Shown here: positions 46,655 to 56,558 of the stretch, piece after piece | How the letters are laid out: each line of letters begins with the position of its first letter | Position numbering within the stretch: position 1 is the first letter of the stretch | From: Bradyrhizobium tropiciagri | Lineage (GTDB): Bacteria; Pseudomonadota; Alphaproteobacteria; Rhizobiales; Xanthobacteraceae | Reading direction: 5' to 3' | NCBI RefSeq assembly: GCF_018130505.1 | Contig: NZ_JAFCKH010000005.1 | Span: 186,001 to 250,000 of the forward strand | Length of the DNA stretch: 64,000 nt | Notes under the pieces: model-generated | Told to the model about the DNA's origin: nothing | Seen by the model: only the letters and a program-made list of their open reading frames with translations | Database searches by the model: none | Position numbers and translations under genes: made by a program

Positions 46655-47623
46655 ATGGCATCGAACCTGGACACGACAGTCACAGTCTTCGGCGGATCGG
46701 GTTTTCTGGGACGGAACGTGGTCCGGGCACTGTGCAAGCGCGATTACCGCGTCCGAGTCGCGGTGCGGCGGCCGGAATTGGCCTTCCACCTGCAGCCGCT
46801 CGGCCGGGTCGGCCAGATTCACGCCGTCCAGGCCAATGTGCGCTACCCGGCCTCGGTGGAGGCCGCGCTGCGTGATTCTCACGTCGCCATCAATCTTGTG
46901 GGTATCCTGGCCTCGAGCGGCGAGCAGACCTTCGATGCCGTGCAGGTGAAGGGCGCCGAGACCATTGCCAAGGCGGCGGCCGCCTCCGGCGCCCGGATGG
47001 TCCATGTCTCGGCGATCGGCGCCGACGCGAATTCGGCTTCCAGCTATTTCCGCGCCAAGGCGGCCGGCGAGCAGGCCGTGCTGGCGGCGGCGCCCTCGGC
47101 CACCATCATGCGGCCCTCGCTGCTGTTCGGGCACGAGGACCAGTTCACCAACCGCTTTGCCGCCCTGGCGCGGTTCTCGCCGGTGCTGCCGCTGGTCGGC
47201 GGCGGGGTCAACACCGTGCAGCCGGCCTATGTCGGCGACGTCGCGCGCGCCGTGGCCGATGCCGTGGACGGCAGGACCAAGGAAGGCGCGGCCTATGAGC
47301 TCGGTGGCCCCGAAGTGCTGACCATGCGCGAGGTGATGGAGATCATTCTCAAGATCACCGAGCGCGACCGCATGCTGGCGCCGCTGCCGTTCGGCCTCGC
47401 CAGGCTGCAGTCCTATTTGCTGCAATTCGCGCCCGGCGTGTTCAAGCTGACGCCGGACCAGGTCGAGATGCTGCGCACGAACAATGTGGTGTCGGATGCC
47501 GCGATCGCGGCCGGGCTCACCTTCGCCGGCCTCAACATCACCCCCGACTCGATGGAAGCCATCGCCCCGCAATATCTCTGGCGTTACCGGGTCGCGGGCC
47601 AGTTCCAGAAGAAGAGCGCGTAA
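46655..47623 (+). CDS. complex I NDUFA9-subunit-family NAD(P)-binding protein
   Basis: A 322-residue SDR/epimerase-like protein. VTVFGGSGFLGRNVVRAL is the cofactor motif, GARMVHVSAIGADANSASSYFRAKAAGEQAV holds the degenerate active-site region (Y..K), and TIMRPSLLFGHEDQFTNRF is typical of the NDUFA9-like group. Alphaproteobacterial homologues are accessory to respiratory complex I or quinone biosynthesis; the role here is inferred by family only. It is upstream of a GGGGAGAGG-type repeat. Confidence 0.87.
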   Translation: MASNLDTTVTVFGGSGFLGRNVVRALCKRDYRVRVAVRRPELAFHLQPLGRVGQIHAVQANVRYPASVEAALRDSHVAINLVGILASSGEQTFDAVQVKGAETIAKAAAASGARMVHVSAIGADANSASSYFRAKAAGEQAVLAAAPSATIMRPSLLFGHEDQFTNRFAALARFSPVLPLVGGGVNTVQPAYVGDVARAVADAVDGRTKEGAAYELGGPEVLTMREVMEIILKITERDRMLAPLPFGLARLQSYLLQFAPGVFKLTPDQVEMLRTNNVVSDAAIAAGLTFAGLNITPDSMEAIAPQYLWRYRVAGQFQKKSA

Positions 47624-47643
47624 GACGCCGCGACGGGACTCCG

Positions 47644-47797
47644 CTCCCTCGCCCCGTTCTTACGGGGAGAGGGTTGGGGTGAGGGGCTGCCTCCGCAAAC
47701 TCGAATGCATGTGAATGCGCGGTGAGTCCCCCTCACCCGGATCGCATTCCGCTTCGCTGCATGCGCTCCGGCCTCTCCCCGCAAGCGGGGCGAGGCG
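47644..47797. repeat. dispersed repeat with CTCCCTCGCCCC / GGGGAGAGG arms
   Basis: About 154 bp with GCTCCCTCGCCCCGTTCTTA, GGGGAGAGGGTTGGGGTGAG, CCCTCACCC and GCCTCTCCCCGCAAGCGGGG in alternating orientation, a known type of long intergenic palindrome in proteobacteria. It separates the NDUFA9-type gene from convergent uppP. Confidence 0.85.
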
Positions 47798-47804
47798 AAG
47801 AGCC

Positions 47805-48611
47805 TTACCGCCCCATCGCCAGCGCGATCAGGCCGAGCGTGCCGACGATCACGCGCCACCAGGCAAAGAACGTGAAGCCGCGGCGGGTGACGAAGTTGAG
47901 GAAAGCCCGCACCACGATCATCGCGGTGATGAACGAGACCACAAATCCGACCGCGATGACGCTGAGATTGTCGGTCGTGAAGTCGCCGCGGTTCTTGTAG
48001 AAATCATAGGCGAAGGCGCCGACCATGGTCGGGATCGCGAGGAAGAACGAGAACTCCGCCGCCGAACGCTTGTCGGCGCCGAGCAGCATCGCAGCGACGA
48101 TGCTGGCGCCGGAGCGCGACACGCCGGGGATCATCGCGAGGCACTGCGCAACACCGATCCAGAAATACATCAGCAGCGGGAACCGGGTCGCGTCGTCCTC
48201 ATAGACCTTGAGGTCGAGCTGATCGACCCACAGCAGCACGGCGCCGCCGACGATCAGCGTGAAGCAGACCACCCACGGATTGAACAGGAATTCCTTGATG
48301 TATTTGCCGGCGATCAGGCCGATCACGACCGCAGGAAGGAACGCCACCAGCACGCCGATCACGAAGCGGCGGTCATCCGGATTGGTGAACATGCCGAGCG
48401 CCACGCGCCACAATTTGACGAAATAGAGCACAAGGATGGCGAGGATCGCGCCGAGCTGAATCAGGATCGCAAAGCTCTTCCAGAAGTCGCCTTCGCCGAG
48501 ATTGAAGAAGCGCTCCGCAAGCAGCAGGTGGCCCGTCGAAGACACCGGCAGGAACTCGGTGACGCCTTCGACGATGCCGAGAATCACGGCCCGCAGCATA
48601 TCCGTCATCAT
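47805..48611 (-). CDS. uppP: undecaprenyl-diphosphatase
   Basis: A 268-residue membrane phosphatase that recycles undecaprenyl pyrophosphate for peptidoglycan and LPS synthesis, and can give bacitracin resistance. The motifs EGVTEFLPVSSTGHLLL and AMIPGVSRSGASIVAAM form the active site. About eight hydrophobic spans are visible. The start is one of two adjacent Mets (48611 or 48608), chosen because family proteins begin MxxxxxxxLGIVEGxTE. Confidence 0.94.
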   Translation of the reverse strand: MMTDMLRAVILGIVEGVTEFLPVSSTGHLLLAERFFNLGEGDFWKSFAILIQLGAILAILVLYFVKLWRVALGMFTNPDDRRFVIGVLVAFLPAVVIGLIAGKYIKEFLFNPWVVCFTLIVGGAVLLWVDQLDLKVYEDDATRFPLLMYFWIGVAQCLAMIPGVSRSGASIVAAMLLGADKRSAAEFSFFLAIPTMVGAFAYDFYKNRGDFTTDNLSVIAVGFVVSFITAMIVVRAFLNFVTRRGFTFFAWWRVIVGTLGLIALAMGR

Positions 48612-48899
48612 GTGGCTTGCCCCTGTGTGTAGACCGCGGCCGTTCTGGCCCATCCAGCCATTTGCTGCAATCGCAAAAAAACGGCAAACAGGTGGTTGCT
48701 CGTCGATTTGCTGCGCTATAGCGTTTTTGTGACCCGCGTCCTGCACGTGGGAGGCTACCGGTTCGCGCGCTGACGCGACATAGAGATGATCGGGGCCCAC
48801 CGGCCAAAGTCACTGGTTCAACGTCACTGGTTCAAGTCACAGGTTCGGACTGCACACGGGTTGATGGTTTCTTAAGCGCGCGAAACTACCAAGGGATTC

Positions 48900-49592
48900 A
48901 TGTACACGCTGTATCACCATCCGTTCTGTCCGCATTCGCGATTCATTCGCCTCGTGCTGGGCGAGTATGGTCTCGATCTTCGCCTTGTGGAGGAGCGGGT
49001 CTGGGAGCGGCGCGAGGCGTTCCTGGCGCTCAATCCGGCGGCCACCACGCCGGTGCTGATTGCCGAGGGTTTTCCGCCGGTGCCGCAGGCCGCAATCATC
49101 GCCGAATATATCGACGAGGCGCACGGCCTCGAGGCCGGCGAGCGGCGGCTGCTGCCGAAATCGACGGCCGAGCGCGTCGAGGTGCGCCGGCTGATGGCGT
49201 GGTTCAACGAGAAGTTCTTCGAGGAAGCCTCCAACCCGCTGGTGACCGAGCGGATCTACAAGCGCTTCATGAGCGAGGACAATGGCGGCGGCCCGCCCGC
49301 GCCCGACGTGATGCGCGCGGCCAAGGTCAATGTGCGCTATCATCTGAGCTATATCGGCTGGCTGGCGAAGACGCGGAACTATCTCGCCGGCGACCGCCTG
49401 ACCTATGCGGATCTCGCCGCCGCGGCGCATCTCTCGGCGATCGACTATCTGGGCGACGTGCCATGGGGCGAGGACGACGCGGCAAAGGCGTGGTACGCGC
49501 GGGTGAAATCCCGACCGTCGTTCCGCCCGCTGCTCAGCGAATGGCTGGCGGGGGTGCCGGCGTCGCGGACCTATGTGGACCTCGACTTCTGA
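48900..49592 (+). CDS. fzlA: glutathione S-transferase-like FtsZ-binding protein FzlA
   Basis: A 230-residue GST-fold protein. The N-terminal thioredoxin-like part begins [20 protein letters not shown], with [27 protein letters not shown], and the C-terminal helical part has [29 protein letters not shown]. The length and start match the alphaproteobacterial FzlA family, which binds FtsZ filaments and is needed for constriction in Caulobacter, rather than a catalytic GST. It is immediately upstream of queG. Confidence 0.85.
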   Translation: MYTLYHHPFCPHSRFIRLVLGEYGLDLRLVEERVWERREAFLALNPAATTPVLIAEGFPPVPQAAIIAEYIDEAHGLEAGERRLLPKSTAERVEVRRLMAWFNEKFFEEASNPLVTERIYKRFMSEDNGGGPPAPDVMRAAKVNVRYHLSYIGWLAKTRNYLAGDRLTYADLAAAAHLSAIDYLGDVPWGEDDAAKAWYARVKSRPSFRPLLSEWLAGVPASRTYVDLDF

Positions 49593-50731
49593 CCGCGGCG
49601 GATCGGCTCTCACCCCCTGATCTCAAGACGGCGCTGATCCGCGAGGCGCGAGCGCTCGGCTTCGACAGCATCGGCATCACCTCCCCCGACGCGACGCGCG
49701 AGGCCGGAAAATATTTCCGCGCGTTCCTCGAGGGCGGCGGCCATGGCGACATGGACTGGCTGGCGAATAGCCCCGAGCGCCGCGCCGATCCGCGCGTGCT
49801 GTGGAGCGGCGTGCGCTCGATCATCATGCTCGGCGTCAATTACGGGCCCGATGAGGACCCGCTCGACGTCCTCGCGCGCCGCACCCGCGCGGCGATCTCG
49901 GTCTACGCGCAGGGCGACGACTATCACGACGTCATCAAGAAGCGGCTGAAGATCCTGGCGCGCTGGCTTGCAGCCAGCACCGGCGACGAGGTGAAGGTGT
50001 TCGTCGACACCGCCGCGGTGATGGAGAAGCCGCTGGCGCACGCCGCCGGCATCGGCTGGCAGGGCAAGCACACCAACCTCGTCTCCCGCGAATTCGGTTC
50101 ATGGCTGTTCCTCGGCGCGATCTTTTCCGCCACCGAACTCCCGCCCGATCGAGGCGAGGCCGACCATTGCGGCAGTTGTCGCGCCTGCCAGGACGTCTGC
50201 CCAACCGATGCATTTCCGGCGCCGTACAAGCTCGATGCGCGGCGCTGCATCTCGTATCTGACGATCGAGAACAAGGGACCGATCCCGCACGAATTCCGTA
50301 AAAGCATCGGCAACCGCATCTATGGCTGCGACGACTGCCTTGCCATCTGCCCGTGGAACAAATTCGCACAGCAAGGTCGCGAGCAGAAGCTCGCCGCGCG
50401 CGACGCCCTGCGCGCGCCCGCACTCGCCGATCTCGCCCGGCTCGACGACGCGGCGTTCCGCACACTGTTCACGAAATCGCCGGTCAAGCGCATCGGCCGC
50501 GACCGCTTCATCCGCAACGTCCTGATCGCGATCGGCAACTCCGGCGATGCCAGCCTTGCAGCCGAAGCGCGGCGCCTGCTCGACGACGCGAGCCCGCTGG
50601 TGCGCGGCGCCGCGGTGTGGGCGCTCTCGCAACTCATGGCGCCCGATGACTTCGCGGCGCTGGCGGCTCGGGCCGGCGGCGAGGATGACGTCAGCGTACA
50701 GCAGGAATGGCGCGCCGCCGCCGCCTCTTGA
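49541..50731 (+). CDS. queG: epoxyqueuosine reductase QueG
   Basis: The last enzyme of queuosine biosynthesis, a cobalamin-dependent reductase with two 4Fe-4S clusters. [16 protein letters not shown] and [11 protein letters not shown] are the cluster motifs, and the C-terminal part is HEAT-like ([28 protein letters not shown]). The family homology starts at [21 protein letters not shown]. The start is uncertain: the ATG at 49541 overlaps fzlA by 52 nt, while a CTG at 49589 overlaps its stop by 4 nt (CTGA) and would give the expected length. No in-frame ATG, GTG or TTG lies between. Confidence 0.9.
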   Translation: MAGGGAGVADLCGPRLLTAADRLSPPDLKTALIREARALGFDSIGITSPDATREAGKYFRAFLEGGGHGDMDWLANSPERRADPRVLWSGVRSIIMLGVNYGPDEDPLDVLARRTRAAISVYAQGDDYHDVIKKRLKILARWLAASTGDEVKVFVDTAAVMEKPLAHAAGIGWQGKHTNLVSREFGSWLFLGAIFSATELPPDRGEADHCGSCRACQDVCPTDAFPAPYKLDARRCISYLTIENKGPIPHEFRKSIGNRIYGCDDCLAICPWNKFAQQGREQKLAARDALRAPALADLARLDDAAFRTLFTKSPVKRIGRDRFIRNVLIAIGNSGDASLAAEARRLLDDASPLVRGAAVWALSQLMAPDDFAALAARAGGEDDVSVQQEWRAAAAS

Positions 50732-50765
50732 TTTCAGTGCGCCGTTCCCCTCATGGTCGCAGGCC

Positions 50766-51563
50766 ATGACAAACCAGCCCTTCTTCACCAGGCACGGCGA
50801 CGGCTTCATGCCGACACCGGTTGCCAACGGACCGTGGAGTCCGGAATCCCTGCACGGCCGCGTCGTGATCGGCCTGCTGGCCTTCGTCATCGAGGAGCGC
50901 CACGGCGCCGACGAGTTCGTCCCGGCGCGGCTGACGGTCGACATGTTCCGCCTGCCCAACATCACGACGCCGATCGAGGTGATGACGAACCTGGTGCGCG
51001 ACGGCATGCGCATCAAGCTGATCGAGGCGGAGTTCTTTTCGGGCGGCACCAGCATGGCGCGCGCCTCGTGCCAGCTATTGCGCCGGACGGAAAATGCGCC
51101 GGGCAATGTTTGGTCGCCGCCGAACTGGGAGGTGCCGGCACCGGCGGAGATTCCGAAGCCGACCGATCCCCGGCTCGGCATGAACGGCAAATGGGAGACC
51201 CGGCCGATCGTCGGCCACATGGGCTCGCTGGGCCCGCGCCGGCTCTGGATGAGCGAGGTGCGCGAGCTGGTCGAGGGCACGCCGATGACGCCGTTCGTCC
51301 ATGTCGCGACCGGCGCAGACTTCGCCAGCCCGTTCGCCAATGCCGGCGACCAGGGGCTCGGCTACATCAACAGCGACGTCACGATCTATCTGCATCGCCT
51401 GCCGGTGACGCGCTGGATCGGCTTCGACGTCGTGAACCATCACGCGTCGGACGGCATCGCGATCGGCGAATGCTGGCTTTATGACGAGCAGGGCCCGATC
51501 GGCACCTCCACGGTCGCAGCATTGGCCCAGCGCAAGCCGATGACCAATCCGCCGCCGCCGTAG
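50766..51563 (+). CDS. acyl-CoA thioesterase-like (hotdog-fold) protein
   Basis: A 265-residue thioesterase-superfamily protein. The N-terminal half contains GPWSPESLHGRVVIGLLAFVIEE and the domain pair typical of the TesB-like double-hotdog family (PARLTVDMFRLPNITTP, then LYHRLP-like VTIYLHRLPVTRWIGFDVVNHHASDGIAIGECWL). It probably hydrolyses acyl-CoA; chain length is unknown. It follows queG after 34 nt. The start ATG at 50766 is chosen to fit the first domain. Confidence 0.82.
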   Translation: MTNQPFFTRHGDGFMPTPVANGPWSPESLHGRVVIGLLAFVIEERHGADEFVPARLTVDMFRLPNITTPIEVMTNLVRDGMRIKLIEAEFFSGGTSMARASCQLLRRTENAPGNVWSPPNWEVPAPAEIPKPTDPRLGMNGKWETRPIVGHMGSLGPRRLWMSEVRELVEGTPMTPFVHVATGADFASPFANAGDQGLGYINSDVTIYLHRLPVTRWIGFDVVNHHASDGIAIGECWLYDEQGPIGTSTVAALAQRKPMTNPPPP

Positions 51564-51574
51564 CTCGCTCGGCC

Positions 51575-51689
51575 GTCATTGCGAGCAAAGCGAAGCAATC
51601 CATGCTTCCGCATATGCGGGCCGATGGATTGCTTCGTCGCTTCAGCGCAAAATTGCTTCGCTATTTTGTCGCGAGCTCCTCGCAATGAC
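51575..51689. repeat. dispersed repeat, GTCATTGCGAGC family
   Basis: GTCATTGCGAGCAAAGCGAA (51575-51594) and its inverted form ending CGCAATGAC (51681-51689) enclose GCAATCCATGCTTCC and ATGGATTGCTTCGTCGC. Such GTCATTGCGAGC palindromes are common in Bradyrhizobium and relatives. Confidence 0.88.
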
Positions 51690-51695
51690 GCCGCG

Positions 51696-52163
51696 CTAAA
51701 CGAGATGCCGCTTCATCTCCGGCCGCGCCTTCAACTCCGCACCCTGCTTGCCGACGATCTTGGCGATCCGCTCGGGCGCAAAATTCAGGTCGACGAACGC
51801 CGGCGCGGTGTTAGCGACCTCATGGTACTCCGTGATCCTGCCGTCGCGCAGCCGCATGATCGCGACGCCCTCGAACATCGCGCGAGCGCCCTTCGCCTCC
51901 GGCAGGGTCGAGCGATAGCTGAACGTGTAGCGCGCGTAGAGCGTCGTGCCGTCGCTGACGGGATCGTGCATCACCCAGCGGAAATCGGTCGCGGTGCGGT
52001 AGAACCAGTCGTCGATCATCTCGGCGATCTTGTCGTGGCCCTTGAACGCACCGTAGAACACGTCGTGATAAACGCCGTCCTCGGTGAAGAGTTCTGCAAA
52101 GCCCTTGCCGTCGCGCTGTTCGACCGCGTCGCAGAACGCGCGCAGCATGTTTGTCGTATCCAT
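51696..52163 (-). CDS. SnoaL/NTF2-like family protein
   Basis: A 155-residue protein of the cone-shaped NTF2 fold. MLRAFCDAVEQRDGKGFAELFTEDGVYHDVFYGAF, IAEMIDDWFY and DGRITEYHEVANTAPAF match the SnoaL-like family of isomerases, hydrolases and ligand-binding proteins. The ligand is unknown. The start MDTTNMLRA at 52163 follows GGGAGAAG. It stands between two repeat elements. Confidence 0.85.
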   Translation of the reverse strand: MDTTNMLRAFCDAVEQRDGKGFAELFTEDGVYHDVFYGAFKGHDKIAEMIDDWFYRTATDFRWVMHDPVSDGTTLYARYTFSYRSTLPEAKGARAMFEGVAIMRLRDGRITEYHEVANTAPAFVDLNFAPERIAKIVGKQGAELKARPEMKRHLV

Positions 52164-52190
52164 CGGCACTTCTCCCATCGAGCATGCGGC

Positions 52191-52282
52191 TCATCCTTCG
52201 AGACGCGCTACGCGCTCCTCAGGATGACGTTCTTTTACGTGGCCGTCACCCTGAGGAGGCCGCGAAGCGGCGTCTCGAAGGG
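52191..52282. repeat. dispersed repeat, TCATCCTTCGAGACGC family, copy 1
   Basis: TCATCCTTCGAGACGCGC with CTCCTCAGGATGA (52191-52228), and an inverted unit CCCTGAGGAGGCCGCG with GCGTCTCGAAGG (52245-52281). A related element lies at 59008-59140. Confidence 0.85.
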
Positions 52283-52293
52283 CGCCGGCGTGG

Positions 52294-53109
52294 CTAAATC
52301 TCCGCCACCGCGGCGATGATGCGCGCGATGTCCTGCGGGCGCGACAGGCGGTGGTCGCCGTCCTGGATCATGGTCAGCACCACATCCTCGGCCGGCAGGC
52401 GATGCACAAGCGCGAACGCATGCTTCCACGGCACGTCGGGGTCCTGCGCGCCCTGCAGGATGCGCACGGGGCAGCCGACATCGATCTTGCTGCCGAGCAG
52501 CAGGTGGTTGCGGCCCTCCTCGATCAGCGCGCGGGTGATCGGATAGGGCGAGCCGTCGCCATACTCCGACGGCCGCATCCAGACGCCCTTGGTCTCGATC
52601 TCGGCGCGGATCTCCGGCGAGAAGTTCTTCCACATCAGTTCCTCGGTGAAGTCGGGGGCAGGCGCGATCAGCACGAGGCCCGCGAGCGACGCCCGGCCGC
52701 TCCCGCCGGCCTTGGCTGACCTGGCGATCTCGCGCGCCAGCAGCAGCGCCATCCAGCCGCCCATCGAGGAACCGATCAGCACCTGCTGCCCGCTGCAGAA
52801 CTGCGAGAACACCGCAACGCTCTCCTCGAGCCAGCGGCCGATCGTGCCGTCGGCAAAATCACCCGAGGATTCGCCATGGCCGGAATAGTCGAACCGGACC
52901 GAGGCGCGGCCGTGCTCGGCGGCCCAGGCATCGAGTGCGACCGCCTTGGTGCCCTGCATGTCGGACTTGAACCCGCCGAGCCACAGCAGTCCCGGGCCCT
53001 TGCCGGCACGGGCGCGCACCGCGATCCGGCGCCGATGATCGCCCTCGCCGACCTCGATGAAAGCGGGCGCGATGGCGGGTTCCTGGGCAGATGCGGCGGT
53101 TTGGCTCAT
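52294..53109 (-). CDS. alpha/beta hydrolase
   Basis: A 271-residue alpha/beta-fold hydrolase. The nucleophile elbow is LIGSSMGGW (Ser near residue 114), the oxyanion-side motif is LWLGGFKSDM, and the likely acid and base are in GAQDPDVPW and IQDGDHRLSR. The fold resembles carboxylesterases and depalmitoylases; no substrate is implied. Its promoter region faces infC. Confidence 0.87.
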   Translation of the reverse strand: MSQTAASAQEPAIAPAFIEVGEGDHRRRIAVRARAGKGPGLLWLGGFKSDMQGTKAVALDAWAAEHGRASVRFDYSGHGESSGDFADGTIGRWLEESVAVFSQFCSGQQVLIGSSMGGWMALLLAREIARSAKAGGSGRASLAGLVLIAPAPDFTEELMWKNFSPEIRAEIETKGVWMRPSEYGDGSPYPITRALIEEGRNHLLLGSKIDVGCPVRILQGAQDPDVPWKHAFALVHRLPAEDVVLTMIQDGDHRLSRPQDIARIIAAVAEI

Positions 53110-53338
53110 GGTTCGGTCACTCGCGTGTCAGAGATCCGTTTTCGATCGTCCGGTGGCGTCGGTCAACGGCTGGTAGCCTCGCGCCTTGCAGAGCGCGCGC
53201 ATCGGCTATATGTGCCGGGCGTGGCGAAAATGCCTCGCATTTGACGGTTTTGCCGCGTAATCAGCGAGTTCGCTTGCCCGTTGCAGCGTCTTGCTACAAA
53301 GTATCCGCCTTCCCTTTCACAACTTTGGAGAGCTACCC

Positions 53339-53878
<540 letters not shown>

Positions 53879-53905
53879 GTTCGAATTTGTCGGTTTTGAA
53901 TGAAG

Positions 53906-53931
53906 CAGCCCGCCAGATCGGCGGGCTGTTT
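53906..53931 (+). terminator. hairpin terminator after infC
   Basis: CAGCCCGCC (53906-53914) and GGCGGGCTG (53920-53928) form a 9-bp stem with a 5-nt loop, then TTTCGTT. The T-run is short, so read-through to rpmI is likely. Confidence 0.65.
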
Positions 53932-54152
53932 CGTTGGGGTCCCGTAGCCCGCTGCAAAACGTTGCAAAAAGCCCGATCCTCTGTCATAAGCCGGGCCTTC
54001 GCCGCCCGGCTGATCAAGGGCTGCCGTGGCGACGTCCAGTGCAGGTTTCTCCAATTCGGGAAAAACTTTAGCACTATCAACGCTCTAACGAGCATTTTAG
54101 CCGGCCGAACGCCTCTCGGGGCGATATTCGTGCTGTGCGACAGGAGAGCCAA

Positions 54153-54353
54153 ATGCCCAAGTTGAAGACCAAGTCGGGCGCTAAAAAGCGCTTCAAGGTG
54201 ACGGCCACCGGCAAAGTGATGCACGCCCAGCGCGGCAAGCGCCACGGCATGATCAAGCGGACCAAGAAGCAGATCCGTCAGCTGCGCGGCACCCGCGTGC
54301 TGTTCAAGACCGACGGCGACAACGTCAAGAAGTACTTCTTGCCGAACGCCTGA
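54153..54353 (+). CDS. rpmI: 50S ribosomal protein L35
   Basis: A 66-residue basic ribosomal protein. [20 protein letters not shown] and [19 protein letters not shown] are diagnostic. The ATG at 54153 follows AGGAGAG. It lies between infC and rplT, 274 nt after infC, a gap larger than in many bacteria. Confidence 0.97.
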   Translation: MPKLKTKSGAKKRFKVTATGKVMHAQRGKRHGMIKRTKKQIRQLRGTRVLFKTDGDNVKKYFLPNA

Positions 54354-54425
54354 TCGCTATCTGCTTGAACCGGCCCGCATCCGCGCGAGGCCCCGTCTCC
54401 ACTTCATAGATCAAGGATTTCCGTC

Positions 54426-54785
54426 ATGTCTCGCGTCAAACGCGGTGTGACCGCTCACGCCAAGCACAAGAAAGTCTACAAGGCCGCCAAGGGCTATTAC
54501 GGCCGCCGCAAGAACACGATCCGCGTCGCCAAGCAGGCGGTCGAAAAGGCCGGCCAGTACGCCTTCCGCGACCGCAAGCGCAAGAAGCGCACCTTCCGCG
54601 CGCTCTGGATCCAGCGTCTCAACGCCGCCGTCCGCCCGTTCGGCATGACCTACAGCGTGTTCATCAACGGCCTGTCCAAGTCGGGCATCACCGTCGACCG
54701 CAAGGTGCTGTCGGATCTCGCGATCCACGAGCCCGCGGCGTTCCAGGCGATCGCCGAGAAGGCCAAGGCCGCGCTGGCTGCCTAA
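54426..54785 (+). CDS. rplT: 50S ribosomal protein L20
   Basis: A 119-residue ribosomal protein. [40 protein letters not shown] and the C-terminal [20 protein letters not shown] match the family. L20 also acts as the regulator of the infC-rpmI-rplT operon in many bacteria by binding the leader RNA; a site here is not demonstrated. It is 72 nt after rpmI. Confidence 0.97.
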   Translation: MSRVKRGVTAHAKHKKVYKAAKGYYGRRKNTIRVAKQAVEKAGQYAFRDRKRKKRTFRALWIQRLNAAVRPFGMTYSVFINGLSKSGITVDRKVLSDLAIHEPAAFQAIAEKAKAALAA

Positions 54786-54788
54786 GCG

Positions 54789-55199
54789 CTAGCGGGCCTT
54801 TGCGCCCGCTTTCAGCGCTTTCTGCGAATAGCGCTGCGACACCTCTGCCCGGCAGAATGCCGTGAATGAGCGGTACATGGTGCCGCTCTCGTTGCGGTAT
54901 TTACGGTCGCAGCGGCCGAGCTGGCTCGCATAGGCCTTCTTCTGTGCGCCCTTGAGGCCGGACAGGAAGTCCGCCTCGCACTTCTTCTCGACCGCCTCGC
55001 CGAGCTGAACGTCGCCGCTGGCGCCGAACGCGCAATCCGTGAACAGCTTCATCGCCGGCGCGCATCCCTTGGTGGCGTCGATGGCCGCGACGATCTCGTC
55101 CAGCATCATCGACTTCGCCATGCAGACGGCCGACAGCGCCGGGGACGTTGCGGCCGACATGACGACGAAAAGGCCGGCCAGGCAGGATCGCAGCAGCAT
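54789..55199 (-). CDS. secreted cysteine-rich protein of unknown function
   Basis: A 136-residue protein with a signal peptide (MLLRSCLAGLFVVMSAATSP, cleavage after about ALSA). The mature part has six cysteines in VCMAKS, GCAP, DCAF, KCEAD, RCDRK and FCRAE contexts, so up to three disulfides are possible. I do not recognise a family. AAGGAG lies 9 nt before the chosen ATG at 55199; the ATG at 55208 is an alternative. It converges on rplT with 3 nt between stops and is transcribed away from pheS. Confidence 0.7.
   Translation of the reverse strand: MLLRSCLAGLFVVMSAATSPALSAVCMAKSMMLDEIVAAIDATKGCAPAMKLFTDCAFGASGDVQLGEAVEKKCEADFLSGLKGAQKKAYASQLGRCDRKYRNESGTMYRSFTAFCRAEVSQRYSQKALKAGAKAR
54791..54810. 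terminator. possible shared hairpin at the rplT / convergent gene junction
   Basis: AGCGGGC (54791-54797) pairs with GCCCGCT (54804-54810), followed by TTTC on the plus strand. It lies inside the end of the convergent gene and could stop rplT transcription. Confidence 0.4.
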
Positions 55200-55333
55200 C
55201 GCGCACATCTCCTTTTCCCCTTGGTCCCACGGCTCCGCGCGGGGTTCAAGGAGGCTGCTCATCGGCCCGAAATGACCGGCTTTTTGCTTGACGTTACGGC
55301 CTTCGGGCGGCGACAACCCAGCGGCCTTTCAGA

Positions 55334-55377
55334 GCATGATCCGGAAAAGTGGGTACCGGTTTCCGAACGGATCATGC
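55334..55377. repeat. dispersed palindrome, GCATGATCCGGAAAAGTGGG family
   Basis: GCATGATCCG (55334-55343) and CGGATCATGC-type inverted end (to 55377) flank GGAAAAGTGGGTACCGGTTT. It is a recognised dispersed element type in Bradyrhizobium and lies 26 nt before the pheS start. Confidence 0.85.
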
Positions 55378-55402
55378 GCCGCAGAAGAGCAGGGAATTGA
55401 CC

Positions 55403-56485
55403 GTGTCCGACCTCGCAACGCTCGAAAAATCCATCCTCGACCAGATCGCCGCCGCGTCTGACGAAGCCACCCTCGAAGCGGTGCGCGTCGCCGCCCTCGG
55501 CAAGAAGGGCTCGATCTCGGCGCTCCTTGCGACCCTCGGAAAAATGTCGCCGGACGAGCGCAAGACCGAGGGCGCCAAGATCAACCTCGCCAAGGATGCG
55601 GTGACGCAGGCGCTCGCCGCCCGGCGCGATGTGCTGAAATCCGCCGCGCTCGATGCGCGGCTCGCCGCCGAGACCATCGACGTCACGCTGCCGCTGCGCG
55701 ATGCGGCGGCCGAGACCGGCCGCATCCACCCGCTCAGCCAGGTGTTCGAGGAAGTCAGCACCATCTTCGCCGACATGGGCTTTGCGATCGCCGAAGGTCC
55801 CGACATCGAGACCGACGACTACAACTTCACCAAGCTGAACTTCCCGGTCGGCCATCCCGCCCGCGAGATGCACGACACCTTCTTCTTCAATCCGAAGGAA
55901 GACGGCTCGCGCATGCTGCTGCGGACCCACACCTCGCCGGTGCAGGTGCGCACCATGCTCAGCCAAAAGCCGCCGATCCGCATCATCTGCCCCGGTCGCA
56001 CCTACCGCATCGATTCGGACGCGACGCACACGCCGCAATTCCACCAGGTCGAGGGACTGGTGATCGACAAGCACTCGCATCTCGGCCACCTCAAATGGAT
56101 CCTGCACGAGTTCTGCAAGGCGTTCTTCGAGGTCGACCACATCAACATGCGCTTCCGTCCGTCCTTCTTCCCGTTCACCGAACCGTCGCTCGAAGTCGAT
56201 CTGCAGTGCCGCCGCGACAAGAACGAGATTCGCTTCGGCGAGGGCGAGGATTGGATGGAGATTCTCGGCTGCGGCATGGTGCACCCCAACGTGCTGCGCG
56301 CCTGCGGCATCGATCCCGACGTCTACCAGGGCTTTGCCTGGGGCATGGGCATGGACCGCATCGCGATGCTCAAATACGGCATCGCCGATTTGCGCCAGCT
56401 GTTCGAGAACGACGTCCGCTGGCTCGACCACTACGGCTTCAAGCCGCTGGAGCTCCCGACCATCGCCGGGGGATTGAGCGCGTGA
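55403..56485 (+). CDS. pheS: phenylalanyl-tRNA synthetase alpha subunit
   Basis: A 360-residue class II synthetase subunit. Motif 2 lies around [14 protein letters not shown] and motif 3 is [18 protein letters not shown]. The N-terminal coiled coil ([20 protein letters not shown]) and [13 protein letters not shown] precede them. The GTG at 55403 follows AGGGA; an upstream in-frame reading from 55349 would run through the palindrome. It pairs with PheT. Confidence 0.94.
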   Translation: MSDLATLEKSILDQIAAASDEATLEAVRVAALGKKGSISALLATLGKMSPDERKTEGAKINLAKDAVTQALAARRDVLKSAALDARLAAETIDVTLPLRDAAAETGRIHPLSQVFEEVSTIFADMGFAIAEGPDIETDDYNFTKLNFPVGHPAREMHDTFFFNPKEDGSRMLLRTHTSPVQVRTMLSQKPPIRIICPGRTYRIDSDATHTPQFHQVEGLVIDKHSHLGHLKWILHEFCKAFFEVDHINMRFRPSFFPFTEPSLEVDLQCRRDKNEIRFGEGEDWMEILGCGMVHPNVLRACGIDPDVYQGFAWGMGMDRIAMLKYGIADLRQLFENDVRWLDHYGFKPLELPTIAGGLSA

Positions 56486-56558
56486 GTCTCACTCTTCTAT
56501 CCGGACTCTCGAGAATTTCCTCCGTAGTGAACGCCAACCGAATTCGAGGCATGCAGCC

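Noticed and set aside
50099-51340. A minus-strand frame opposite queG and the thioesterase gene
   Set aside because: Antisense shadow without domain evidence.
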